A stretch of DNA of 64,000 nucleotides from Roseomonas mucosa ATCC BAA-692 (GCF_000622225.1 NZ_JHWD01000001.1:1-64000), one strand, 5' to 3'; numbered from the stretch's first letter, positions 52,646-62,437 are shown. Program-made: numbers and translations. Notes: generated by a model not told the origin, from the letters alone.

Positions 52646-53527
52646 TTAGCGTCCGTTCGACCCTTGCGGCGCCAGAAGCTGCACGTTGGAGGCCACAGGC
52701 AGCGCGCGCTTATGCGCGGTGGCTCGATACGCTCTTTGGATCGTCTCGACCGCCGCCTGGGCCACACCCCTTCCTTCGAGGTAATCGTCTATCTCATCAT
52801 AGGTCACGCCGTAGGCGTCTTCGTCGGGGTGTAACGGCATCGCGTCATCCAAATCTGCCGTGGGAACCTTACTGATCAGTTCCGCCGGGGCGCCCAGATG
52901 AGACGCGATCGCGCGAACGCGCCGCTTATTGAGACCGGCGAGAGGGAGAACATCGGCCGCGCCATCGCCGAACTTTGTGAAGAAACCCATCACCGCTTCG
53001 GCTGCATGGTCCGTGCCAATCACAAGGCCGCCCAGGGTCCCCGCGAGAGCAAACTGGGCGACCATCCGTTGGCGTGCCTTGATGTTCCCGAGCACCGTAC
53101 TGCGCAGGCCGGGGTCGGCGGACTCGTAATCGGAGCCTGTCATCCCGCTCCACAGCGCGTCGGTCGCGGGCTTTATATTGATCACGGCAACGCGGTCGGG
53201 CCTGATGGCTGACAAGGCAAGCTGAGCATCGCGCTCGTCCATCTGTTCGCCATAGGGCAGCCGCACCGCTACAAACTCGCATTCGTACCCGATCTGACGC
53301 AGATCCTTCACGGCCGATTGCGCGATTAGGCCCGCCGTCAGGGAATCGACGCCGCCGCTGATTCCAAGCACATACGCTCGCTGCCCCGACGACCTAAGAT
53401 AGTCGCGGAGGAAGGCGGCGCGTTCTGCCGCCTCGCGTCGGGCATCGAACGACGCCGAAACGCCGAGCGCTGCGATAATCTCGTCTTGGATGGGAATGAC
53501 GACCTCCTGGGCACGCCGCAGTCGCAT
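52646..53527 (-). CDS. nadE: NAD+ synthetase (ammonia-dependent)
   Basis: ATG 53527 (GAGG upstream) gives 293 residues; the frame extends 50 codons further but across a promoter-like region. The P-loop is GISGGVDSLTAGL, followed by GTDHAAEAVMGFFTKFGDGAADV. No glutaminase domain is present. It makes NAD+ from deamido-NAD+, restoring cofactor pools. It is divergent from the sulfite-oxidase-like gene. Confidence 0.95.
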   Translation of the reverse strand: MRLRRAQEVVIPIQDEIIAALGVSASFDARREAAERAAFLRDYLRSSGQRAYVLGISGGVDSLTAGLIAQSAVKDLRQIGYECEFVAVRLPYGEQMDERDAQLALSAIRPDRVAVINIKPATDALWSGMTGSDYESADPGLRSTVLGNIKARQRMVAQFALAGTLGGLVIGTDHAAEAVMGFFTKFGDGAADVLPLAGLNKRRVRAIASHLGAPAELISKVPTADLDDAMPLHPDEDAYGVTYDEIDDYLEGRGVAQAAVETIQRAYRATAHKRALPVASNVQLLAPQGSNGR

Positions 53528-53597
53528 GCTGGCGACCTCACCTCGCGAAGCTTCTCTGTCCCACGAGCCATAACGCTCACGCAACACCGATTCAAAG

Positions 53598-53653
53598 CTA
53601 TCGAAACTATAGCGACAGGGCATTGGGAAAGCAGTCTGATATAAAGCTATAGT
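53598..53653 (+). promoter_or_regulatory. OxyR-like box and promoter ahead of the sulfite-oxidase-like gene
   Basis: CTAT-N7-ATAG-N7-GCAT (53598-53623) is the second OxyR-like box. TTGGGA and, 19 bases on, TATAGT (53648-53653) could be the promoter. The block ATAGTCGAGGCG at 53649-53660 also follows the msrBA box at 44911-44922, at almost the same offset (51 versus 50). The site could also act on divergent nadE. Confidence 0.6.
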
Positions 53654-53829
53654 CGAGGCGGGATTATCGCGAGTCATAGTGATGAATTGCGTGTCTCTAC
53701 TGATTTAACACCCGGTTGTCTGAACATCAGCTTTGCGATCCGCTCGATATCTTTCCTTTGCGAGGGTCATCTACGCATTAGCCTGAGATGAAGTCGGTCG
53801 GTCCGTCGTGACGAGCAAGGGGGTTCGGC

Positions 53830-54435
53830 ATGGTCACCAGAGGTTTCACCGGCCGCGGTTCAGGCGGCGACCACGAGGGCCGTATTCCGCCAGGTCAACA
53901 TCTCGTGGAGAACTTTCCCGTTCTTACCGCTGGGCCAACGCCTCGTATCGAGACGTCCGACTGGAAGTTCACGGTCAAGATCGGTCCGAGACCCGTGAAG
54001 GTCTGGAGTTGGAGTGAATTCAACGCCCTTCCAAAGACCAAAGTGACCAAAGACATTCACTGCGTCACGTCCTGGTCCAAGCTCGACACGAAGTGGGAAG
54101 GCGTGCTGATCGAGGACATCCTCGCTGACGCTGAAGTTAAACAGCCAACAGACTTCGTTCTCGCGCACTGCTACGATGGCTATTCGACGAATGTTCCGCT
54201 CGCGGACATGTTGTCCGGCAAAGCTATGGTCGCGCTGAGCTACGCGGGCCAGCCGCTTCCCCGCGACCATGGCGGACCGGCGCGCCTTCTTGTTCCGCAT
54301 CTCTACTTCTGGAAGTCCGCCAAGTGGGTGAATGCGCTGCAGTTCACCACTCGCGACGAGGCCGGGTTCTGGGAGTTGCGCGGTTATCACATCTACGGTG
54401 ATCCGTGGCGCGAGCAACGGTACACCCATGACTGA
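53830..54435 (+). CDS. Cytoplasmic sulfite-oxidase-like molybdopterin enzyme
   Basis: The 201-residue protein is a single sulfite-oxidase molybdopterin domain. The molybdenum-ligand cysteine is in IHCVTSWSKLD, and the family blocks YDGYSTNVPLADML and PRDHGGPARLLVPHLYFWKSAKWV follow (given in two parts). No Tat signal is present, unlike periplasmic MsrP. GGGGG precedes the ATG. It overlaps the flavin reductase gene by eight bases, its probable electron donor. The substrate may be a sulfoxide or another oxidised sulfur compound, which is inferred. Confidence 0.9.
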   Translation: MVTRGFTGRGSGGDHEGRIPPGQHLVENFPVLTAGPTPRIETSDWKFTVKIGPRPVKVWSWSEFNALPKTKVTKDIHCVTSWSKLDTKWEGVLIEDILADAEVKQPTDFVLAHCYDGYSTNVPLADMLSGKAMVALSYAGQPLPRDHGGPARLLVPHLYFWKSAKWVNALQFTTRDEAGFWELRGYHIYGDPWREQRYTHD

Positions 54436-55174
54436 GTTCGATGCGCAACCCGCGTCGTGGCAGTCAGGCGTGATCGACGAAATCGTCCAACAGACACCGA
54501 GTATCAAGAGCTTTTTCCTGCGGTTGCAGGAACCATTCGTCCATACAGCAGGCCAGCACGTCGACGTCCGGCTGACCGCCCCAGACGGCTATCAGGCGAT
54601 GCGCAGTTATTCGATCGCATCGTCGGCGGGCTCTTCACCGATCCTGGAACTCGCCATCGAGCGCCTGCCGAATGGCGAAGTTTCGCCATTCTTCCACGAC
54701 GTCGCCGCAGCCGGCGACGAGATCGAACTCAGGGGACCGCTTGGAGGCCACTTTCTTTGGCCCGAGCCTACCGACAAGCCGGTGCTGCTGATCGGCGCAG
54801 GTTCAGGCGTGGTGCCGCTGATGGCGATGATCCGGCAGCGTCGGGCATCGGCACAGGCCGTTCCAGTCGCTCTGCTCTTGTCGGCGCGAACCGCTGAGGA
54901 CGTGCTCTTCTCCAGCGAACTCCACTTAATCGAGATGAGCGATCCCACGTTCATCTTGACGCTCGCGATTACGCGAGAAGCGCCAAAGCGCGCCTCGGAC
55001 TATGGCCGACGGATCGACGATGGGATGGTCCAGGCGACAATCGCACGTCTCGGTCGCGACCCGGGCCACGTGTTCGTTTGCGGGTCGAACGGTTTCGTCA
55101 ACATCGCGACGGACAGCGCATTGTCGGCAGGGCTGGGCGTCTCGATCATCAAGACCGAGCGCTACGGTGGGTAG
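54428..55174 (+). CDS. FAD/NAD(P)H ferredoxin-reductase-type protein
   Basis: The 248-residue flavoprotein has the FAD motif RSYSIASS, the pyridine-nucleotide motif LIGAGSGVVPLMAM, and the C-terminal FVCGSNGF block. There is no iron-sulfur domain. Overlap with the molybdenum gene implies a two-subunit or two-step reductase using NAD(P)H. Confidence 0.9.
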   Translation: MTEFDAQPASWQSGVIDEIVQQTPSIKSFFLRLQEPFVHTAGQHVDVRLTAPDGYQAMRSYSIASSAGSSPILELAIERLPNGEVSPFFHDVAAAGDEIELRGPLGGHFLWPEPTDKPVLLIGAGSGVVPLMAMIRQRRASAQAVPVALLLSARTAEDVLFSSELHLIEMSDPTFILTLAITREAPKRASDYGRRIDDGMVQATIARLGRDPGHVFVCGSNGFVNIATDSALSAGLGVSIIKTERYGG

Positions 55175-55246
55175 GGGCGGCCAGATGATCGCATCCCATC
55201 ACGCGGGAGCGCCCAGCTCAAGCTCTGTCCGGGAAAGGCTTCGCCC

Positions 55247-56260
55247 ATGACCATCATGGCCCGTCAATTTCACCTTAAAAGTCGTCCCGAAGGGCTACCG
55301 CAGGCCAACAACTTCGAACTCGTCGAGCAGGATCTCCCCGCGCCAGAGCGAGGACAACTGCTCGTCGCCAACCGGTGGCTCTCCGTTGACCCTTACATGC
55401 GCGGCCGCATGACCGGTCGAGAAAGCTATATGCCGCCCTTCCAAGTTGGCGAGCCTCTCGATGGCGCCGCGATCGGCGTCATAGTCGAAAGCAAGGATGA
55501 ACGGTTCAGCCCTGGCGAGGTTGTGAGCCACTTTGCCGGCTGGCGCGACCGCGCGATCATCGACGCCGCGTCCGCTACTAGGATCGATACGACGATTCCA
55601 GAGCAGGCGTATCTGGGCCCGCTCGGTTTCCCAGGCTTCGCCGCCTACATCGGCATGCTCCAGATCGGAAAGCCGCGAGCTGGCGAAACTGTGTTCGTGT
55701 CAGCAGCAGCGGGTTCGGTCGGATCGCTCGCTGTCCAAATCGCAAAGATCAAGGAATGCCGAGTCGTTGCGTCTGCGGGCGGCGAGGACAAATTGCGTTG
55801 GCTGCGCGAGGAAGCAGGCGCTGATGCCACGATAAACTACAAGAATACGGACGACATGGTCGCAGCACTTCGCGAAGCTGCGCCTAAGGGTGTCGACATC
55901 TATTTCGACAACGTCGGTGGCACGCACCTGGAAGCCGCGCTTGAGGCGGCCAATGGCTTCGCACGCTTCGCTTTGTGCGGAATGATCGAGCAATACAACA
56001 GCGAGCCGGTCGGCCCCCGCAATATCTATGCGGTTATTGAGAAGAGCCTCCTGCTGCAAGGCTTCGTCACCATCCACAACATGTCGGTTTGGGAGGATTT
56101 CCAGCGCGACGTCACCCGGTGGATCGCCGATGGGAAGGTCAAATGGCAGGAGACGGTAGTTCACGGCCTCGAGAGAACCCCTTCGGCGTTCCTCGATCTG
56201 TTCGCCGGAAAAAACATCGGAAAAATGGTCATCGACCTCAGGGATGGGGAGACGCCCTGA
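55247..56260 (+). CDS. MDR-type NADP-dependent alkenal/one oxidoreductase (CurA-like)
   Basis: The 337-residue zinc-free medium-chain reductase has SVDPYMRGRM, VSAAAGSVGSLAVQIAK and FDNVGGTHLEAAL, as in CurA and plant alkenal reductases. Such enzymes reduce reactive unsaturated carbonyls formed by lipid oxidation. It starts about 70 bases after the flavin reductase gene, in the same direction. Confidence 0.9.
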   Translation: MTIMARQFHLKSRPEGLPQANNFELVEQDLPAPERGQLLVANRWLSVDPYMRGRMTGRESYMPPFQVGEPLDGAAIGVIVESKDERFSPGEVVSHFAGWRDRAIIDAASATRIDTTIPEQAYLGPLGFPGFAAYIGMLQIGKPRAGETVFVSAAAGSVGSLAVQIAKIKECRVVASAGGEDKLRWLREEAGADATINYKNTDDMVAALREAAPKGVDIYFDNVGGTHLEAALEAANGFARFALCGMIEQYNSEPVGPRNIYAVIEKSLLLQGFVTIHNMSVWEDFQRDVTRWIADGKVKWQETVVHGLERTPSAFLDLFAGKNIGKMVIDLRDGETP

Positions 56261-56335
56261 CGGCCGGCGCCTGCCGTCAGCGGACCGCACTACGCCACCT
56301 CGTCTAATTAGAATCTTTAGCTTTGGGAGATCACC

Positions 56336-57601
56336 GTGAGCCGCTTCGCCGAACCAGTTTTCATAGCCGCAGGCTTGCGGACACCATTCGGTCGTGGCGG
56401 AGGAGCGCTGGCAAATTATGACGCGGTCTCGTTGTCAGTGCCAGTCGTTGAAGAAATGGCGAAGCTTGCGGAGCCCGATCTGACGATCTGGGGAACCGTC
56501 ATCCCGAACCTGGGCTGGAGCAACATCGCTCGCGAAATCTGGCTGGACGGGAAGCTCAACCCCAACGTTCCAGCATTCTCCGTAGTCCTAGCGTGCTCGA
56601 CCAGCATGACCGCGAGCTTCGCCGCAGCCGGGATGCTCGGCGGCGGGCTCAACCTGATACTGGTCGGCGGGTCTGAGGTCATGAGCCGACCATCGCTCGC
56701 TCTCACCGCTGAGGCATCTAAACGACTCACCGATCTCTTCGCGCAGGATCCGGCCGCAGCACTTGCCGCCCTGGGGGCGTTGACCCCTCAAGACTATGTG
56801 CTCCCCACGAAGGGCTGGGCCAACCGCCTTACGGGCAGGACGATGGGCGATCACATGGAGGAGACCGCCAAGGCGTGGCGCATCTCGCGTGAGGCTCAGG
56901 ATGACTGGGCTCTAAAAAGCCACCAGCGCGCCGTCGCCGGCTGGAACGGCGGCTTCTTCGATGACCTCGTGATCTCGTTGCCGGAGCTTTCCCGCGATGC
57001 GAACCCGCGCGCGGACACATCCGCCGAACGTCTATCCGGTTTGAAGCCCGCCTTCGATCGTGAGAGCGGAATGGGTAGCCTGACAGCCGGCAACAGCTCC
57101 CCCATCACGGATGGGGCGGCCGGCTGTTGGGTGTCCAACGAGGAGGGTCTGAAGAGGCTGCCCGATGGCACGCCCTATGCGCGGATAATCGACTACGAAG
57201 TCTCGGCGGTCGACCTGCGCACGGAGGGGCTGCTGATGGCGCCGTCCTATGCCATTCCACGACTTCTGGCGCGCCATCACCTTGGCTTCGCCGACATCGC
57301 ACTTTGGGAAATCCACGAGGCGTTCGCGGCACAGGTGCTGGCCAACGTCGCGGCCATTACTGATCCGAACTGGGTCCGAGACAAGGCCGGTGTTTCGGAG
57401 GAGATGGGCAACTTCGATTGGGATCGCGTCAATCCCAACGGCGGCTCGGTAGCCATCGGACATCCCTTCGGCGCGACCGGCGCGCGCGATCTCAGCCAAG
57501 CTGTGAAAGAGCTATGGGCCATGCCGGTCGGATCTCGCGGGATCGTCAGCATCTGCGCCGATGGTGGTCAAGGCACTGTCGCCCTCCTCGAACGCGTCTG
57601 A
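56336..57601 (+). CDS. Thiolase-family acetyl-CoA acetyltransferase
   Basis: The 421-residue thiolase has the nucleophile cysteine in VLACSTSMTASFAAA, the HEAFAAQVLAN box, and the histidine loop GGSVAIGHPFGATGARD with CADGGQG near the end. GTG start, with GGGAG about ten bases upstream. The substrate is unknown; it sits among carbonyl and quinone reductases. Confidence 0.9.
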   Translation: MSRFAEPVFIAAGLRTPFGRGGGALANYDAVSLSVPVVEEMAKLAEPDLTIWGTVIPNLGWSNIAREIWLDGKLNPNVPAFSVVLACSTSMTASFAAAGMLGGGLNLILVGGSEVMSRPSLALTAEASKRLTDLFAQDPAAALAALGALTPQDYVLPTKGWANRLTGRTMGDHMEETAKAWRISREAQDDWALKSHQRAVAGWNGGFFDDLVISLPELSRDANPRADTSAERLSGLKPAFDRESGMGSLTAGNSSPITDGAAGCWVSNEEGLKRLPDGTPYARIIDYEVSAVDLRTEGLLMAPSYAIPRLLARHHLGFADIALWEIHEAFAAQVLANVAAITDPNWVRDKAGVSEEMGNFDWDRVNPNGGSVAIGHPFGATGARDLSQAVKELWAMPVGSRGIVSICADGGQGTVALLERV

Positions 57602-57615
57602 TCGGAGGACGAAAA

Positions 57616-58686
57616 ATGAAAGCGATCCGCTTCCATGAGTTCGGCGCTCCTCATGTCCTTCGCTATGAGGAGGCGCCGACACCTGTGACAAAGCCGGGAG
57701 AGGTGCTCGTCCGTGTAAAAGCGGCAGGCCTCAACCCGCCCGACTGGTATCTCCGCGAGGGATACAAGGCTCTGCCGCCCGAGTGGCGGCCGTCGGTGAC
57801 ATTCCCCGCCATACCCGGCTCGGATGTCTCCGGGATCGTCGAGAAGGTCGCTGACGATGTGACGGCGTTCTCGGTCGGCGATGAAGTTTTTGGAATGATC
57901 CGCTTTCCCAGTTTCGGCGAGAGCTTGGGATACGCCGAGTATGTTTCCGCGCCTGCTTCCGACCTTGCGGCCAAGCCCCGACACCTGGACCACATTCATG
58001 CAGCCGCCGTTCCCATGTCGGGGCTGACCGCTTGGCAGTTCCTGATCGAGCTAGGCCATAACGAGCAGAACCCGCTGCAGCCCGAGCGCCACAGCCCGGT
58101 CCCGTTGGCTGGGAAGAGCGTTATGATCAACGGGGCTGCGGGCGGTGTCGGTCATCTGGCATTGCAGTTGGCAAAGCACGAAGGCGCGCGTGTCATCGCC
58201 GTCGCTTCAACCCGGCACGAAGCGTTCCTTCGCGAACTGGGCGCCGACGAGTTCATCGACTACACGAAGACTAAACCCGAAGACGATGTGCGCGACATCG
58301 ATCTTGTCGTCGATGCCGTCGGCGGTCCGGCCTCCGGCCGCTTCCTTCGGACCATACGTCGTGGCGGTGCGCTGTTCCCGATCTTTCCCCTTGGCTTTGC
58401 CGGACATGACGAGGCTGCCGACCGAGGAGTGACCGTTTCGGCGACGCAGGTGCGTTCCAGCGGCGATCAGTTGGCCAAGCTAGCTCGCTTGCTCGACAGC
58501 GGTGAGGTCCGCGTCGCCGTCGATAGCACATATCCCCTTTCCGAAGCGGCCGTCGCTCACGAACGCGCAGAGGCAGGCCATATCCAGGGCAAGATCGTCC
58601 TCGCCGTCGGTGACGCCATCGCCGATCAGAGCGGCCAAGCGGGCGTGCCGTCAGCGCAGTGGCCGCCCCGCATGAGGGGGCACTGA
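57616..58686 (+). CDS. Zinc-independent quinone oxidoreductase-like MDR protein
   Basis: The 356-residue protein starts MKAIRFHEFGAPHVLRYEE and has AAGLNPPDWYLREGY, INGAAGGVGHLALQLAK and DLVVDAVGG. The last 25 residues extend past the family. GGAGG lies seven bases before the ATG. It likely reduces quinones or enones with NADPH; the substrate is not predictable. Confidence 0.9.
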   Translation: MKAIRFHEFGAPHVLRYEEAPTPVTKPGEVLVRVKAAGLNPPDWYLREGYKALPPEWRPSVTFPAIPGSDVSGIVEKVADDVTAFSVGDEVFGMIRFPSFGESLGYAEYVSAPASDLAAKPRHLDHIHAAAVPMSGLTAWQFLIELGHNEQNPLQPERHSPVPLAGKSVMINGAAGGVGHLALQLAKHEGARVIAVASTRHEAFLRELGADEFIDYTKTKPEDDVRDIDLVVDAVGGPASGRFLRTIRRGGALFPIFPLGFAGHDEAADRGVTVSATQVRSSGDQLAKLARLLDSGEVRVAVDSTYPLSEAAVAHERAEAGHIQGKIVLAVGDAIADQSGQAGVPSAQWPPRMRGH

Positions 58687-58752
58687 CATGACGCGGGAAG
58701 CGCCGATGATCGGCCACGCTCGACCTTCGAGGCATCATCCAGGAGAACTGCG

Positions 58753-60357
58753 GTGAGCCTGAGCGCTGACAGAACCGATTTCGGGGCGGCACAGCGGGCG
58801 CGGGCGCTTGCAGACCTCATGGTGCTCGACACACCGGATGAGCAAGCCTTCGACGATCTCGTTTTTGTCGCCGCAAAGGCCTGTGACGTTCCCATCGCGC
58901 TCATCACCCTGCTGGATACTGACCGGCAATGGTTCAAAGCCAAGTACGGGCTTGAGGTATGCGAGACGGAGATCGAACACTCGGTCTGTCGGATCGAGAT
59001 CGATCAAGGCGATCTTCTAGAGATCGTCGATCTCACAAATGATGCGCGGACCAAGCGCAATCCGCTCGTCACGGGCGTCCGGCACTTTCGCGCCTACGCT
59101 GGCGCGCCGCTCGTCCTGCGATCGGGAGCGATCGTGGGTCGGCTGTGCGTCATCGATACCGTTCCGCGGCCTGAAGGGCTCAGCGAGATGGAAAAGGCGA
59201 TGCTGCAAGCCCTTGCCCGTCTCGCCAGCGAAAATCTCGAACTCCGCCGGATCGCAAAGGCCAGTGAGCGCCTCACAGCCCTGCAGACAGCCTTGGTCGA
59301 AATCGGCGAGACCATTCGGAGCAGCCACGATACGGCAGAGATGGCTTCGGCGACCGCCGCCATTGTCGGCCGAACGCTCTCCGCTGACCGAGCCGGGTTC
59401 GGATCCGTCAACGAGGACGTCGATACGATTGACGTCGAAACCGATTGGACGGCCCCGGGGGCGGTGAGCATTGCCGGGCGCCACCGTCTCGACGAGTACG
59501 GGAACTTGCGCGAGCCGCTCGTCGTTGGCGACCCTCTCGTTGTGTGGGACGCCCTGACCGACGATCGCACTCTGCACAATCTCGAGAGCGCAATGCGGGT
59601 CGGCGTTCGGTCGCTGGTCGACATGCCGGTTCGAGATCGTGGCAAAACCATCGCCGTTTTCTTCGTTCATTCGGCGCATCCCCGACCTTGGCCCGCAGAG
59701 GAAATCTCGTTCCTACGAAGTGCGGCAGACCGGCTCGAGGCAGGCGTCGCGAGGCATCGTACCGAGCAGCAGCAACTCATAGTGAACGGCGAAATCGCTC
59801 ACCGCCTGAAGAACATGCTTACCATGGTGCAGGCCATCGCGAGCCAAACGCTGCGAAGCGTCACCGATCGCGAAGCGGTCTACGCCTTCGAGCGTCGGCT
59901 GATGGCTCTGAGCGCGGCGCACGACGCCTTGCACCAAATGAGTTGGACACAAGCTGATCTACAAGCTGTCGCAGCGACAGTGATCGACGCGATCGGGTTC
60001 TCAGATCGGGTCGACATGAGTGGGCCGGCGGTGGCGCTGGGACCACGAGCGGCGCTCTCGTTTTCCCTCATCGTCCACGAGTTGCTGACAAACGCCTGCA
60101 AATACGGCGCGCTGACCAGTGACGACGGCCACGTCTCGCTGTCGTGGGATGTCGAAGTCGGCCAGGACGACGACCTTCTGCGCGTAACATGGCGAGAACG
60201 GGGTGGGCCTCCGGTTGTGCCGCCAACTCACCGAGGCTTTGGATCGAAGCTGATCAACATCGGCCTGGTCGGCACCGGAGGTGTCGATGTTCGCTACGAG
60301 CCCGCCGGGTTAACGGCCGATCTGCACGCCTCCATGCGTCACCTGGTTCAAGGTTGA
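58753..60357 (+). CDS. HWE-type sensor histidine kinase with two GAF domains
   Basis: The 534-residue cytoplasmic kinase has a GAF domain at about 20-165 (ALITLLDTDRQWFKAKYGLE, HFRAYAGAPLVL) and a second at about 180-325. An HWE/HisKA_2 core follows: phospho-acceptor HRLKNMLTMVQAI near residue 352 and the ATP-binding HELLTNACKYGAL. GTG start with AGGAG upstream. A response regulator follows eight bases later. GAF domains may sense small molecules, light or redox state. Confidence 0.9.
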   Translation: MSLSADRTDFGAAQRARALADLMVLDTPDEQAFDDLVFVAAKACDVPIALITLLDTDRQWFKAKYGLEVCETEIEHSVCRIEIDQGDLLEIVDLTNDARTKRNPLVTGVRHFRAYAGAPLVLRSGAIVGRLCVIDTVPRPEGLSEMEKAMLQALARLASENLELRRIAKASERLTALQTALVEIGETIRSSHDTAEMASATAAIVGRTLSADRAGFGSVNEDVDTIDVETDWTAPGAVSIAGRHRLDEYGNLREPLVVGDPLVVWDALTDDRTLHNLESAMRVGVRSLVDMPVRDRGKTIAVFFVHSAHPRPWPAEEISFLRSAADRLEAGVARHRTEQQQLIVNGEIAHRLKNMLTMVQAIASQTLRSVTDREAVYAFERRLMALSAAHDALHQMSWTQADLQAVAATVIDAIGFSDRVDMSGPAVALGPRAALSFSLIVHELLTNACKYGALTSDDGHVSLSWDVEVGQDDDLLRVTWRERGGPPVVPPTHRGFGSKLINIGLVGTGGVDVRYEPAGLTADLHASMRHLVQG

Positions 60358-60364
60358 TGGGAGT

Positions 60365-60733
60365 ATGGGTGGAATGGTGAAACCCGTGGTGCTCGTCGTC
60401 GAAGACGAACCACTTCTCCGACTGTTCGCGACGGACATGATCGAGGAGGCGGGCTTCGAAGTCTTGCAGGCGCCGAATGCATCCGCCGCGCTCATGACCC
60501 TGGAGGAACGACTGGATGTGCGCGTCGTGTTCACGGACGTGAACATGCCCGGCGGGATCGATGGCATCATGCTCGCCATTTGCATCCGCCGGCGGTGGCC
60601 AACCATCCAGATCATAATCACGTCCGGGAGGCCTTGGCCTGACGAAGCCGTTGTTCCAGCGGACATTGTGTTCTTCGCCAAGCCATACCGGCAAGACCGG
60701 GTCTTGGACACGGTCCGAAAGATGGCGGCGTGA
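60365..60733 (+). CDS. Single-domain response regulator
   Basis: The 122-residue receiver has the acidic pair VEDEP, phospho-acceptor aspartate in VFTDVNMPGG and the lysine in FFAKPY. No output domain is present. It probably relays phosphate from the adjacent HWE kinase, as in alphaproteobacterial general stress circuits, though no PhyR or anti-sigma gene is in the window. Confidence 0.9.
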   Translation: MGGMVKPVVLVVEDEPLLRLFATDMIEEAGFEVLQAPNASAALMTLEERLDVRVVFTDVNMPGGIDGIMLAICIRRRWPTIQIIITSGRPWPDEAVVPADIVFFAKPYRQDRVLDTVRKMAA

Positions 60734-60864
60734 TGTCCAGCGCCTCGACCAACTCGGACGCCGGAGCTGCGCGGTCCACGAGACCCTGGGGCGCAAGCCT
60801 TTGCCTTCGGATGACCGCCGCGAATCCGGCCGGCCCATCACCCCTCAACGATTGGAGATGCAAC

Positions 60865-61137
60865 ATGAAGCCTGAAGTCCTCATCTACACCACGAGTTGG
60901 TGCCCGTTCTGCCGTCGTGCGAAGGCGCTCCTCAAAGAGAAGGGCGTGGCATTCACTGAGCTTGATATCGAAGCCGATCCTGCACACCGGAAGGCGATGA
61001 TCGAGTCGTCGGGGCGAAGCACCGTGCCGCAGATCTTCATCAACGAGACGCATGTCGGCGGCTCCGACGATCTCGTTGCGCTCGATGCAGATGGCTCGCT
61101 CGACAAGCTGCTTGCCGGACAAACCACGGCAAACTGA
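60865..61137 (+). CDS. grxC: Glutaredoxin 3 type
   Basis: The 90-residue glutaredoxin has the active site SWCPFCRRAK, the cis-proline TVPQIFIN and the glutathione-binding GGSDDLVAL. TTGGAG precedes ATG 60865. It reduces protein and mixed glutathione disulfides and may serve MsrA or the OsmC domain. Confidence 0.95.
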   Translation: MKPEVLIYTTSWCPFCRRAKALLKEKGVAFTELDIEADPAHRKAMIESSGRSTVPQIFINETHVGGSDDLVALDADGSLDKLLAGQTTAN

Positions 61138-61201
61138 TTTGTCCCGCCCGACAGGGCCACTTGTCGATGGAAGTGGCTGAACGACGAGAGAGGAGTCCGG
61201 T

Positions 61202-61483
61202 TTGGTCTCAGCAGTTTGGAACGATGTCACCCTCGCGGTAAGCGACGAGACTATGGTTGTGGATGGAAACCATTATTTCCCGCCTCACTCGGTTGACCGG
61301 CAGTATCTGGAACCGAGCGAGCACACGTCTGTCTGTCCCGTGAAGGGGACGGCCCAATACTTCCATCTCCGGGTCGGGGACCGGCGCAACGCAAACGCTG
61401 CGTGGACCTATGCCGACCCTTCTCCGGCGGCCCATTCCATCAAGGATCACATCGCCTTCTGGAAAGGCGTCAACGTCGCGTAG
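61202..61483 (+). CDS. DUF427 protein
   Basis: The TTG start at 61202 with GAGGAG upstream gives 93 residues. It has the DUF427 blocks VDGNHYFPPHSVDRQYL, TSVCPVKGTAQYFHL and AAHSIKDHIAFWKGV. This small barrel family has no established activity. It is the gene after the glutaredoxin in the same direction. Confidence 0.85.
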   Translation: MVSAVWNDVTLAVSDETMVVDGNHYFPPHSVDRQYLEPSEHTSVCPVKGTAQYFHLRVGDRRNANAAWTYADPSPAAHSIKDHIAFWKGVNVA

Positions 61484-61521
61484 CCGTCCGCCGGCAATTA
61501 GATTTCAGAAAGGAACCGCCG

Positions 61522-62277
61522 ATGTCGAAAGTTTTGGACGGCAAAGTCGCTATCATCACGGGTGGCTCTCGAGGCCTTGGCGCCGTGCTGGCGGCGACGC
61601 TCGCCGATCAGGGAGCCGATATTGCTATCACCTACGCTGCGTCGGCCGATAAAGCCGAGTCCGTCGCCGAGGTGGTGAGGGCCAAAGGCGTTCGCGCTCT
61701 CGCAATTCGATGCGATCAAGCGGATACGTCCGCCGCCAAGCCGATGGTCGAGCAGGTCGTAGCTGAACTCGGCAAGCTCGACATCTTGATCAACAACGCC
61801 GCAATCGCCGTCCAAGGAAAATTGGTTGACGATCCGACGCTCGATTCCGCCGCGTTCGACAGGCAGTGGATGGTCAATGTCATGGGCACCGTGGCGATCA
61901 CGCGTGCGGCGGCGCAGAAAATCTCTGACGGTGGCCGCATTGTCTTCATCGGTTCCGGCCTGGGCACCCGAGCGATCGTGCCGGGAATTGCCGACTACGC
62001 AGGAACCAAGGCAGCGATCGCAGGATATGCCCGTGGGGTGCAACGCGATCTTGGCCCACGCAACATTACCGTCAACGTGGTCCAACCTGGCATCATGCCA
62101 ACCGACATGACCGGGGAAGTTGCTGAGAATTTTCCGCAGGCCGTCATCGATATGCATCCCATCCGTCGGATCGCCACGATTGAGGAAGTGGCGGGCGCCG
62201 TCAGTTACCTCGTTAGTCCCGCTGCAAGCTACACAGCTGGCGCGGTGATAGATGTGTCAGGGGGCGTCCTGGTCTGA
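61522..62277 (+). CDS. Short-chain dehydrogenase/reductase
   Basis: The 251-residue enzyme has the cofactor motif ITGGSRGLG, the NNAA box, and catalytic serine and YxxxK in GSGLGTRAIVPGIADYAGTKAA (given in pieces GSGLGT and YAGTK). AAAGGA precedes the ATG. It closely resembles FabG-type or fungal-toxin SDRs; the substrate is unknown. Confidence 0.9.
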   Translation: MSKVLDGKVAIITGGSRGLGAVLAATLADQGADIAITYAASADKAESVAEVVRAKGVRALAIRCDQADTSAAKPMVEQVVAELGKLDILINNAAIAVQGKLVDDPTLDSAAFDRQWMVNVMGTVAITRAAAQKISDGGRIVFIGSGLGTRAIVPGIADYAGTKAAIAGYARGVQRDLGPRNITVNVVQPGIMPTDMTGEVAENFPQAVIDMHPIRRIATIEEVAGAVSYLVSPAASYTAGAVIDVSGGVLV

Positions 62278-62437
62278 ATCGATGCTCGACGGGCGTGTCA
62301 CGCGGATAACTGAAGGACGATCACTTCCGCACCTCAGCGCTCCGTTGAATTCCGGGCAGCAGACCGGCTGATCCTGCAGGGCCCATTATTCTCGAAGCAA
62401 TAGCGGATAAAGCTTCCGCATCTCAGGAGTTCATAGA

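Noticed and set aside
53527..53677. Extension of nadE by 50 codons to a start at 53677
   Set aside because: The added part overlaps the OxyR-like promoter region, lacks NadE similarity, and ATG 53527 has a good GAGG site.
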